The notes below the pieces were generated by a model. The model searched no databases. It saw only the letters and a program-made list of their open reading frames with translations, and was not told the DNA's origin. A DNA stretch of 8,559 nucleotides from Candidatus Woesearchaeota archaeon (GTDB taxonomy: Archaea; Nanobdellota; Nanobdellia; Woesearchaeales; SM23-78), in NCBI GenBank assembly GCA_016933095.1, contig JAFGBP010000037.1:1-8559 (forward strand), given 5' to 3'. The position numbers were made by a program, and so were the translations under genes. Shown here piece after piece: positions 1-5,868 of this stretch (positions within the stretch are counted from its first letter, which is position 1; each line of letters starts with the position of its first letter).

Positions 1-773
1 CATTCTGGATCTTCGAATGGCGCTTCTCTTCCTTCTCCGTTGTTATATAGGTATGCGACTTCTCCTCCGCAGGTTTCTCCTACGCTGCAGTTGCCGTCGT
101 CTAGCGCGTATGTCCAGTAGTATGCGGAGTCTATTGCTCCGTGTAGTTGTTCGAGGGGGTTTCCTTGGTTGTTTCCTAGTGTAATCCAGCTTCCGCCTCC
201 CACAGTGTATGCCAGGTTCCATGTCAGTAGGCTAGTGGCTGTGAGGTTGCCGTCGATGTATAGGTATTGGTGTCCGTCTTTGGCTATGACTAGGAAGTGA
301 TGCCATTCTCCGGGGTTGAAGCTGATGTTTGAGTCTAGGAGGGCTCCGGATGACCCTGTTTGCGTGCATCCGTAGCAGCCGCTTTGTATGTGGTCGTCTG
401 CATATCTTACCTGCATCTGCCTTCTTTGGTCGGTCTTCTCTTCGTATGAGGATAGCCATGTCTGCCTGACATCGTCTATCTTCACCCACATCTGGTATGA
501 GAAGTTCCCACCCATCTCTTCGTATGTAAGGACTGGGTTTGACAGGTCTCCTAAGAATTGGTTGTTCACCCCGTCAAAGTTGGCGGCGTTCCCCACCACG
601 CCTGGCGTGAACGTGGCGCCGTTGTAGTTCGTGAGGTTGAGAGTCCCTTTCAAGTCAGTCCCGTCTTCAAGGTTGTAGCCGTGCTTGAAGTCGTTTAAGT
701 CTGCGCTTGCGCTTCCTATCATTCCAAGAACTATCATTATAACAAATAGTGTTAGAACTCTTATGTTTTTCAT
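1..773 (-). CDS. Secreted LamG / concanavalin A-like domain protein (3' end outside window)
   Basis: The reading frame is open from ATG at 773-771 to the window edge, giving 257 residues with no stop, so the C-terminus is missing. Residues 1-24 form a signal peptide: a Lys after Met, a hydrophobic core and SASA before the predicted cleavage at A24/D25. The rest reads as one LamG/Laminin_G_3 jelly-roll domain. Visible hallmarks are an N-terminal GYNLEDG strand, VVGNAANFDG (about 59-68), FSYQMWVKIDD (91-101), GEWHHFLVIAKDG (155-167) with LYIDGNLT (171-178), and a closing AIDSAYYWTYALDD (213-226). Cys pairs at GCYGC (132-136) and NCSVGETC (228-235) could form disulfides. Such domains usually bind carbohydrate or act as adhesive modules on the cell surface; the ligand cannot be read here. 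GGGGGAT about 6 nt before ATG is a plausible ribosome binding site. The missing part may hold more domains or a membrane anchor. Confidence 0.85.
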   Translation of the reverse strand, partial: MKNIRVLTLFVIMIVLGMIGSASADLNDFKHGYNLEDGTDLKGTLNLTNYNGATFTPGVVGNAANFDGVNNQFLGDLSNPVLTYEEMGGNFSYQMWVKIDDVRQTWLSSYEEKTDQRRQMQVRYADDHIQSGCYGCTQTGSSGALLDSNISFNPGEWHHFLVIAKDGHQYLYIDGNLTATSLLTWNLAYTVGGGSWITLGNNQGNPLEQLHGAIDSAYYWTYALDDGNCSVGETCGGEVAYLYNNGEGREAPFEDPE

Positions 774-986
774 TTCAATCCCCCGTATCTTTCCCTTATG
801 GATGCAAGATTTTGATTTTCTTGTATTGTTTGGAAACGATTCTTGTTTTATATAGATTTGTATTTTATATTATTCATTATCTCTTGTGTATATTGATTGT
901 CTGGTATGATTACGAATTGGCTCGGAATCTTTACGGATTAATGTCTTGACATGAGATTGAGAATATCGCTTTGTGCCAATCAGCTT
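774..986. other. AT-rich intergenic region
   Basis: This gap lies between two minus-strand genes. It holds the LamG promoter and leader. Just beyond the stop of the radical SAM gene there is a small palindrome, ATGTC-TT-GACAT (941-952), with no T-run on either side that would make it an obvious terminator. No convincing coding region or RNA gene was seen. The short plus-strand open frame here (749-949) is rich in rare-looking aromatic and Cys codons and has no support. Confidence 0.5.
846..854 (-). promoter_or_regulatory. TATA box for the LamG gene
   Basis: On the minus strand this reads TATATAAAA, a strong archaeal TATA element. A start about 27 nt downstream would lie near 823, leaving a leader of about 50 nt that contains the GGGGGAT site before ATG 773. 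It gives the LamG gene its own promoter rather than read-through from the radical SAM gene upstream. Confidence 0.6.
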
Positions 987-2435
987 TTACTTCCTTCTCA
1001 TGAACCGTTTGTAGAGATTTTTTAGGACCAACGGATTGAAAGCTGTCGGAAACGCGCGGAATAACCTGACCGCCTTGACAAAAGGAATCATTCGAAGATG
1101 CTCTTCCGAAGTATTGGTGAGCCAGAACAGTCTGGCATAAAAATCGAACATCTGCCTTTTCTTTCTCGAAATAGTGGCTTTCGAAGAACTGATCATCTTC
1201 TCTATCTCTGAGTTTTTCATCACATAGAGCTTGTTGACACATAATTCAAAAGGTTTTGGTATCTCTCTTAGGATTCTCAGAGTCTCTTCCAAATCTTCCT
1301 TGTTCTCAAATGGATTGTATGTTATCGTATCGACATAATAATTGATATGGAGCTCCTTGAGCCTTCTGGCAGTCTTCAGAAAGGCTTCTTCATTCCATGG
1401 CCGTCGGAAAACATCCTTGTTTATTCTCTTGCTTCCGGACTGCAGACCAAGGCAGGTGCGGGCAAGACCTGACTCGTGCAGCAGTTCTAGATTATCAGTC
1501 TTCGTTTCAGGGATGATGTAACAGAAGAACGGCTTGTTAATCTCTTTCTTATACTGTTCGGAGAATTCAATGAGCCACTTTCTGTCAATGGCGAACACCT
1601 CATCCCAGAACTGCACTTCTTCATAAGGGATCTTCTGAAGGGCATGTTTGAGCTCTTTGATCACGCTTTCAACGCTCCTTCTTCTCAGGAACTTCTCATG
1701 AGAATACATCCTTTTCAGGCAGTCCTCTCCGCAATAGCTGCATTGGAACGGGCAACCCCTGGCTGAATGTATGAAATACACTCTCTTTCCAGAATAGTTG
1801 ATTTCATCGAAGTCCCTTATAACAGAGTCATCTTCAATCAGATATTTGTGGTGTGGACTAATGTCCTTGAAAGGCAAGTCATCCAGATCCTGCACTAGCT
1901 TGTTAAGAGGATTGCGTACGATCTTATGGTCACGCATGAAGGCAAGGTTATTCACTTGAACCAAAGGCTTCTTCTCATCAATTCTGTCCGCTACTTCCAG
2001 GATTGCTTGGTCGCCTTCTCCAATGCATGCATAATCGCAGAACTTGAGGCATTCTTCAGGATCCAAGGTCGGTTCAAGGCCTCCCCAGATGATTGGGACA
2101 TCAAACTTGTCTTTAATCATCCTGCAAATCTCTGCAGTTCTCATCTTCAGAGGCCCAGTGACACTGCAGCCAATGGCATCAGGATTTATCTCTTCTAGTA
2201 GGCCCAGAAGAAGATTCATTTCCTTTTCGCTTACGTGATTTCCGGCGCCGTATCTGAACTCTTTGCCATCCTCACCTACTCCTATCCAATCACCTTTTTC
2301 AGCCGGAAGCCCTATATGATACTTTTTGACAAAGATGAGATTGACTTCATGACCCTTACGCTGCAGGCTGGAAGACATGAGCCTTAAAGATTCTGCGCTC
2401 ACATCGTTTACTGATATAAATGCGAGTTTTGCCAT
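987..2435 (-). CDS. B12-binding domain radical SAM protein
   Basis: A 482-residue class B radical SAM enzyme. The N-terminal part (about 1-160) has the Rossmann-like cobalamin-binding fold pattern: PDAIGCSVTG (85-94), VPIIWGGLEPTLDPE (113-127) and CIGEGDQAI (137-145). The usual DxHxxG cobalamin-ligand motif is not seen, so base-off His coordination is doubtful. The radical SAM core follows, with the iron-sulfur motif CPFQCSYC (C228, C232, C235), FWDEVF (276-281) as the acidic strand, and GLQSGS (330-335) typical of this group. The C-terminal 90 residues are basic and rich in Arg/Lys and aromatics. Relatives methylate or rearrange diverse substrates (lipids, cofactors, natural products), and the substrate cannot be assigned. 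ATG 2435 is preceded by a TATA box at the distance expected for a leaderless mRNA, with no ribosome binding site. The LamG gene downstream has its own promoter, so a functional link is not implied. Confidence 0.9.
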   Translation of the reverse strand: MAKLAFISVNDVSAESLRLMSSSLQRKGHEVNLIFVKKYHIGLPAEKGDWIGVGEDGKEFRYGAGNHVSEKEMNLLLGLLEEINPDAIGCSVTGPLKMRTAEICRMIKDKFDVPIIWGGLEPTLDPEECLKFCDYACIGEGDQAILEVADRIDEKKPLVQVNNLAFMRDHKIVRNPLNKLVQDLDDLPFKDISPHHKYLIEDDSVIRDFDEINYSGKRVYFIHSARGCPFQCSYCGEDCLKRMYSHEKFLRRRSVESVIKELKHALQKIPYEEVQFWDEVFAIDRKWLIEFSEQYKKEINKPFFCYIIPETKTDNLELLHESGLARTCLGLQSGSKRINKDVFRRPWNEEAFLKTARRLKELHINYYVDTITYNPFENKEDLEETLRILREIPKPFELCVNKLYVMKNSEIEKMISSSKATISRKKRQMFDFYARLFWLTNTSEEHLRMIPFVKAVRLFRAFPTAFNPLVLKNLYKRFMRRK

Positions 2436-2457
2436 AGCGTGAGAGGGCTGATTTTTT

Positions 2458-2466
2458 CTTTATAAA
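2458..2466 (-). promoter_or_regulatory. TATA box of radical SAM gene, leaderless
   Basis: The minus strand reads TTTATAAAG. Its centre is about 27 nt from the ATG at 2435, so transcription would start at or next to the start codon. No GGTGA-like site lies before the ATG (the bases are CCCTCTCACGCT), which fits leaderless translation. Confidence 0.6.
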
Positions 2467-2548
2467 CTGTTCGTTCCGAATATTATTATGCATGAACTAC
2501 ACCATGGTTGGGACTTTATTCTTTTACAACAAAATTCACCTCGCGAAC

Positions 2549-2738
2549 GCTTCCTGCTTGAGCAGGTAGATGAAGCAAGGATGTGCGAAGAAATGCAGCG
2601 GCTTTTCTAGCACACAAAAACAACTTGTTTTTGATGAATTTTGAGCAAACTACCACGCTAACGCTCCGGGCTTCAGAAAATCTCCGATTTTCTGGATCAC
2701 AAAGCCAACGGCTTTCTTGCTTTAGCCAGGGGTAGTTT
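2549..2738. repeat. Cluster of perfect and bulged palindromes in a divergent intergenic region
   Basis: Between the divergent radical SAM and ClC genes is a run of inverted repeats. GCTTC/GAAGC (2549-2553, 2572-2576) encloses CCTGC-TTGA-GCAGG. TGTGC/GCACA (2582-2586, 2610-2614) encloses AGAAA/TTTCT. CAAAAACA-ACT-TGTTTTTG lies at 2615-2633. An outer stem pairs AAACTACC plus GCTAA (2647-2661) with TTAGC, a CAGG bulge, and GGTAGTTT (2722-2738). Inside this stem are CAGAAAATC-TCC-GATTTTCTG (2674-2694) and AAAGCC-AAC-GGCTTT (2701-2715). This density suggests a structured RNA or a non-autonomous mobile element (MITE or the end of an IS200/IS605-type element). No transposase is present. A minus-strand open frame across it (2516-2872) looks like a by-product of the palindromes. 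Confidence 0.65.
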
Positions 2739-2765
2739 ACGCTTATTTCTTCCTTTTTCGAATAA

Positions 2766-2773
2766 TTTTTAAA
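2766..2773 (+). promoter_or_regulatory. Probable TATA box of the ClC gene
   Basis: TTTTTAAA in an AT-rich patch, with a predicted start near 2797. That leaves a leader of about 74 nt to the chosen ATG at 2871. GAGGAGTGA (2798-2806) lies close to the predicted start and could serve an alternative TTG at 2820. Confidence 0.4.
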
Positions 2774-2858
2774 CCAAGAATCCCTATTTTCCATACTGAG
2801 GAGTGAGCTGATACGAACCTTGCTCCTTTTGGGCGCAGATGATTTTTCAGGGTATGAT

Positions 2859-2863
2859 GGTGA
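2859..2863 (+). promoter_or_regulatory. Ribosome binding site deciding the ClC start
   Basis: GGTGA, complementary to the archaeal 16S tail, lies 7 nt before ATG 2871. This favours 2871 over the in-frame TTG at 2820, which has only a more distant GAGGAGTGA. Confidence 0.6.
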
Positions 2864-2870
2864 ACGCTTC

Positions 2871-4400
2871 ATGTTAAAGGGTTTCTTCTATGACGTGGAC
2901 CGTTACGTGCAGGAAGAGTCAGTCCTGCTCCTCAACATCTTCAAATGGTTCCTGCTCTCAGCCGCTGTCGGCGCCGTGGTCGGATTTGTGGGGTTCGTTT
3001 TCCTGCGCTCACTAGAACTCGTTTCTGGAGGAGTCGCGGGCATATCTTACTTCATCCTCTTGCCGGTCGCATTCACAGCCAACATGCTCATAATAAGATA
3101 CTTCTATCCGGATGAGGATGCTTACACCACCAACAAGGTAATCCAGAACGTGCATAGCTCAAAGAAGATACGGCCGATATCAGGGCTCAAAGCTTTTATA
3201 ATCCCTGTGCTGTCTATTGCATCGGGTGGATCGGTAGGAAAAGAGGCTCCTTTGGCAGATATCGGGGCATCGATCGGATCGACCTTTGCCACGGTGCTGC
3301 GGCTCAAGCCAGGGGACTGGAGAAAGCTATCCATCTGCGGCATTAGTGCGGGTTTCGCGTCCATCCTTGGAACGCCTATTGCCGGGGCCATCTTCGGAGT
3401 AGAGCTGCTCTTCATCGGAAGCATGTTGTATGAGATGCTGCTTCCATGCCTCATCGCCGGCATTACAGGATACACTGTGGCGAACGCGCTCGGCGCCAAT
3501 TACATCTTCCACCCCATATTATTCTCTCCGGAGTTCTCGGCAGAGATGCTCTTTAAGATAGTGCTTGCAGGCGTCATGTTCGGAGTGTGCTCTCTGCTCG
3601 TGATCGAGATCATAAAGTATGCTAGGGAATTCACGAGGCTGTTCAAGAAGTACAGCTGGGCCAAGAGCATAGTGGGCGGCCTGATACTCGCTGGACTCGC
3701 AGCTTTCTTCTCATCAGAATACTTGGGCCTTGGAGAGAACATGATAAATTCGGCCCTGACAAGCAGCGGCGGCATAGCGCCGTACGGCTTCCTGCTCAAG
3801 ATTGTCTTCACAGCCTTGACTCTAGCATCCGGAGGAGTCGGCGGGATAGTCTCGCCTGTCATGGTGATAGGATCAAGCGCAGGACACACCTTTGGCCTTT
3901 GGCTCGGGCTTGACCCTGCAATGGTGGCGGCAATAGGCTTGGTGGCTGTGTTGGCAGGCACTACCAATACGCCGATCGCGGCAAGCATCCTTGCAATAGA
4001 GCTCTTTGGGCCGGGCATCGCGCCCTACGCAGCCATAGCCTCCATCACGAGCTTCCTCATGACAGGGCACAGGAGCATCTATCCGGCGCAGGTGCTCAAG
4101 ATCAACAAGAGCCCGGACATCGAGATGGAGCTGGGAAAGACGATCGGGGAGAGTGGGTTCACTTACAGGGAAGAGAAGAGCATAATGAGGCATGTCGAGA
4201 AGGTGGGGAAGTACGTTCCTTTCAAGATAAGGTATGTTAAGGAGAGGAGCGGCCCTAACAAGGGATACGTCGACCTGACAAAAGACCCTTCGCAGGGCGA
4301 GGGAGTGCCTGAAGCTTCAGCTGACTTGCCTGAGGACCCTGACATAAAGAGTCCGGTCGGTACTGACGAAGCTGTAAACAACGAAGCGATAAGTAAATAG
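2871..4400 (+). CDS. ClC-family chloride channel/transporter
   Basis: A 509-residue multi-pass membrane protein moving chloride (possibly other anions) across the cell membrane. Family signatures in order are GGSVGKEAP (119-127), the GREGP-type motif with gating Glu E125; ISAGFASILGTPIAGAIFGVE (about 157-178), helices lining the pore; GGVGGIVSPVMVIG (321-334), the GxFxP motif as GIVSP; and TGHRSIYPAQ (398-407), typical of prokaryotic ClCs. The first selectivity motif GSGIP is not recognisable: at that place the chain reads RPISGLKAF. The position of the internal proton-transfer Glu (E203 of E. coli ClC-ec1, following FIIE) appears to be Leu in GVELLF, which may mean channel or altered coupling. 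The last 90 residues form a polar acidic tail without CBS domains. ATG 2871 was chosen for its GGTGA site; TTG 2820 would add 17 residues. The gene has its own TATA box and no obvious operon partner. Confidence 0.92.
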   Translation: MLKGFFYDVDRYVQEESVLLLNIFKWFLLSAAVGAVVGFVGFVFLRSLELVSGGVAGISYFILLPVAFTANMLIIRYFYPDEDAYTTNKVIQNVHSSKKIRPISGLKAFIIPVLSIASGGSVGKEAPLADIGASIGSTFATVLRLKPGDWRKLSICGISAGFASILGTPIAGAIFGVELLFIGSMLYEMLLPCLIAGITGYTVANALGANYIFHPILFSPEFSAEMLFKIVLAGVMFGVCSLLVIEIIKYAREFTRLFKKYSWAKSIVGGLILAGLAAFFSSEYLGLGENMINSALTSSGGIAPYGFLLKIVFTALTLASGGVGGIVSPVMVIGSSAGHTFGLWLGLDPAMVAAIGLVAVLAGTTNTPIAASILAIELFGPGIAPYAAIASITSFLMTGHRSIYPAQVLKINKSPDIEMELGKTIGESGFTYREEKSIMRHVEKVGKYVPFKIRYVKERSGPNKGYVDLTKDPSQGEGVPEASADLPEDPDIKSPVGTDEAVNNEAISK

Positions 4401-4402
4401 AG

Positions 4403-4441
4403 CGCCGCCTAGCTCGAATGGATAATCTTATTAAGGCGGCG
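4403..4441 (+). promoter_or_regulatory. GC-rich inverted repeat flanking a promoter
   Basis: CGCCGCCT (4403-4410) and AGGCGGCG (4434-4441) are perfect complements separated by 23 nt. The left arm begins 2 nt after the ClC stop. The right arm immediately follows the likely TATA element of the next gene. It could end ClC transcription as a hairpin or serve as a dimeric operator over the downstream promoter. No T-run follows, which argues against a simple terminator. Confidence 0.5.
4427..4434 (+). promoter_or_regulatory. Possible TATA box of the RNA-binding protein gene
   Basis: CTTATTAA lies about 32 nt before ATG 4463, so transcription would start close to the start codon. No ribosome binding site is seen directly upstream (CTATTCTTTGAAG). 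A leaderless or very short-leader mRNA is likely. Confidence 0.35.
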
Positions 4442-4462
4442 TGACTATACTATTCTTTGAAG

Positions 4463-4930
4463 ATGAAGCTCGTTCATAACATATCACTGTCTGTTTTTGT
4501 CAAGTTCGGCGAAGACGAGGAAAGGATAAGGAAGGCGCTTTTGAGCCTTGTGCCTCTTGATCTCGAGAAGGAGAAATTAAAGGTTGAGCGCCAAGTCACG
4601 CACGGTTTCGAGCACAAGATAATAGTGCTCGGGATGTCGGTCTCAAAGGAGCGGCATGCCAGGGCAGTCCTTGAATTCCTGCTTGGAAAGCTGACGAAGG
4701 ACCAGAAGCGGCTCATTCTCATCCAGGAGAACAGGCTTGATGACGAGTGCTTCTTCTACCTGAGGTTTGACAAGAATGCCCTGCTTGGAGATGTTGGGGC
4801 GGGGGGCGGCGGCGAGGGCTGTTTGGAGTTAACAGACTCTGGCGACTGCTTCCATGTGAAGATGAGCATCGCTGCGTATCCTAAGAAACGTGAGGCGGCA
4901 GTAGTACTCTTGAGAAAAATATTTTCTTGA
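4463..4930 (+). CDS. Archaeal RNA-binding protein, COG1325 / RNA_binding (PF01877-like)
   Basis: A 155-residue cytoplasmic protein matching the pattern of the archaeal COG1325 family (described as a predicted exosome subunit; ribosomal L5-like fold). Visible features are an N-terminal HNISLSVFVKFGEDEERIRKAL that starts with a strand and then the conserved acidic E-D-E before a helix; the central THGFEHKIIVLG, corresponding to the family's GHYGNPI-like segment; a helix ERHARAVLEFLLGKL; and FFYLRFDKNALLGDV, the typical LYLRFDKQ-like signature. It ends with CFHVKMSIAAYPKKREAAVVLLRKIF. A Gly-rich stretch (GAGGGGEG, about residues 114-121) sits in the loop after that signature. The family is thought to bind RNA in ribosome or RNA processing; the exact role is unsettled. 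An in-frame TTG at 4457 would add MK. The gene converges on the minus-strand gene 30 nt downstream. Confidence 0.8.
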   Translation: MKLVHNISLSVFVKFGEDEERIRKALLSLVPLDLEKEKLKVERQVTHGFEHKIIVLGMSVSKERHARAVLEFLLGKLTKDQKRLILIQENRLDDECFFYLRFDKNALLGDVGAGGGGEGCLELTDSGDCFHVKMSIAAYPKKREAAVVLLRKIFS

Positions 4931-4960
4931 TGCTATACTTTCTCTTCTTGTCCCGCGCTA
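4931..4960 (+). terminator. Pyrimidine-rich intergenic tail
   Basis: The 30 nt between two convergent genes contain ACTTTCTCTTCTTGTCCC. Archaeal polymerase tends to stop at T-rich tracts on the non-template strand, so this may end the RNA-binding protein transcript. The tract is interrupted by C, so the call is weak. Confidence 0.25.
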
Positions 4961-5719
4961 TCAGATCCTGTAATCATGCTCTGTCTCAAGCATGGTCAAG
5001 GTCTCATTCACCCGCTGACATATGGCGTCATAGACTTTGCTTGGAAGCCCGATGTTTGGGATGCGGTGCAGGTTTGTGATCTGGGAGATCTGATCTTCTA
5101 CTTCATCTCTCTTGTCAAGCGTCTCCATGTCATCAATTGCTAGGTGCATCCAGAAACTCTTGTGAGGTGGATTCTTGTCTGCTAGCGCCCACACCTGGTC
5201 GTAGGTGTGGAAGCCGCCTTGGTAATCCCTAGTCTCTCGTTGGGAACAGATTGCGTCGATCGCTCCGATGAGCATGTCTTCATGCGTGGCCTTCGGGTTT
5301 GGCTTGTTGCCGTTCCACATCTCGTGGTGGCGCTGCTGCCTATGAAGCTCGCGCGCGGGGAATACGTAATCCTCATTGATAGTATGGTAATCTGCTTGGC
5401 TGACGAACGGCTTCCTGTATTGGAGAGCGAGGCCTCTCATTACGTCCCACTCGAGCTTGTTGCCTGGCTTGACTAGGTCGTGAGGCGTTTCCGAGTCATA
5501 CATGTCAAACTTGTATTGGGTGTAGAATGCGTACCTGAACTTCTCGAAGTGGCAAGAGTGCTGGACTGTGTGGACGAGCCAGTGCTGGAGTTCTTTATGA
5601 GTGGGTAACATTTCTGCAGTTGGAGAGTCCTCTTTCAAGCCCATGTTAGCTAGAATGGTGCTTATCTCCCTCTTTGAAGGGATGATGATGCGGCTTATCG
5701 GCGTGGTTGTAATGCTCAT
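4961..5719 (-). CDS. Uncharacterised His/Asp-rich protein, DUF5662 / HD-like
   Basis: A 252-residue soluble protein with no signal peptide or membrane segment. The spacing of conserved-looking residues recalls DUF5662 and HD-type metal-dependent proteins: several His in HWLVHTVQHSCH (46-57), a HD pair in TPHDLVKP (H80, D81), HRQQRHHEMWNG (H126, H131, H132) with the HH-E-x-W pattern, and AIDAICSQRE (D155) corresponding to the EMixDW-like helix. By analogy it could bind a metal and act on a phosphoester, but no substrate can be inferred. The C-terminal 60 residues (FWMHLAIDDMETLDKRDEVEDQ) are helical and acidic. The start is supported by GGTGAT 6 nt upstream and a TATA box. It is monocistronic, divergent from trpS and convergent with the RNA-binding protein gene. 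The family match is by eye and only moderately sure. Confidence 0.75.
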   Translation of the reverse strand: MSITTTPISRIIIPSKREISTILANMGLKEDSPTAEMLPTHKELQHWLVHTVQHSCHFEKFRYAFYTQYKFDMYDSETPHDLVKPGNKLEWDVMRGLALQYRKPFVSQADYHTINEDYVFPARELHRQQRHHEMWNGNKPNPKATHEDMLIGAIDAICSQRETRDYQGGFHTYDQVWALADKNPPHKSFWMHLAIDDMETLDKRDEVEDQISQITNLHRIPNIGLPSKVYDAICQRVNETLTMLETEHDYRI

Positions 5720-5724
5720 TCTTT

Positions 5725-5730
5725 ATCACC
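5725..5730 (-). promoter_or_regulatory. Ribosome binding site of the DUF5662-like gene
   Basis: On the minus strand GGTGAT lies 5 nt before ATG 5719, an almost complete match to the archaeal anti-Shine-Dalgarno. It fixes the start codon. Confidence 0.7.
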
Positions 5731-5766
5731 GTGCTTCTGGCTTTACTGAGGTTATGGGTGTTTTGT

Positions 5767-5776
5767 ATTTATAAAT
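5767..5776 (-). promoter_or_regulatory. TATA box of the DUF5662-like gene
   Basis: ATTTATAAAT, a palindromic TATA element. On the minus strand it predicts a start near 5745 and a leader of about 25 nt that carries the GGTGAT site. Being symmetric it could also be read on the plus strand, but no gene start lies at the right distance there. Confidence 0.6.
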
Positions 5777-5837
5777 CTTTCGTTTTTTTCTCTACTAAAT
5801 AGTAGTTACAAAATTTAGGGGGCTGTTCTTGCAAAAC

Positions 5838-5845
5838 TTTAAATA
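5838..5845 (+). promoter_or_regulatory. TATA box of trpS, leaderless
   Basis: TTTAAATA has its centre about 27 nt before ATG 5869, so the transcript should begin at the start codon. The intervening bases (CCCTATTCGCTAGTC) carry no ribosome binding site. Confidence 0.6.
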
Positions 5846-5868
5846 ACCCTATTCGCTAGTCTTATCCC

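Noticed and set aside
941..952. ATGTC-TT-GACAT palindrome as a terminator of the radical SAM gene
   Set aside because: The stem is only 5 bp with a 2-nt loop and no T-run follows on the minus strand.
931..1242. Minus-strand 103-codon open frame overlapping the radical SAM C-terminus
   Set aside because: It lies in another frame of a well-supported gene, with no ribosome binding site or recognisable motif.
2820..2870. TTG 2820 as the ClC start
   Set aside because: The upstream GAGGAGTGA is 13 nt away, and the extra 17 residues look unlike a ClC N-terminus. ATG 2871 has GGTGA at proper spacing.
2516..2872. Minus-strand open frame of 118 codons
   Set aside because: It spans the palindrome cluster, overlaps the ClC promoter and start, and its sequence has no recognisable domain. 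It is likely a by-product of the inverted repeats.
3500..4018. Minus-strand 172-codon open frame inside the ClC gene
   Set aside because: It is antisense to conserved ClC motifs; its Pro/Ala/Ser-rich composition is the usual shadow of a membrane protein gene.
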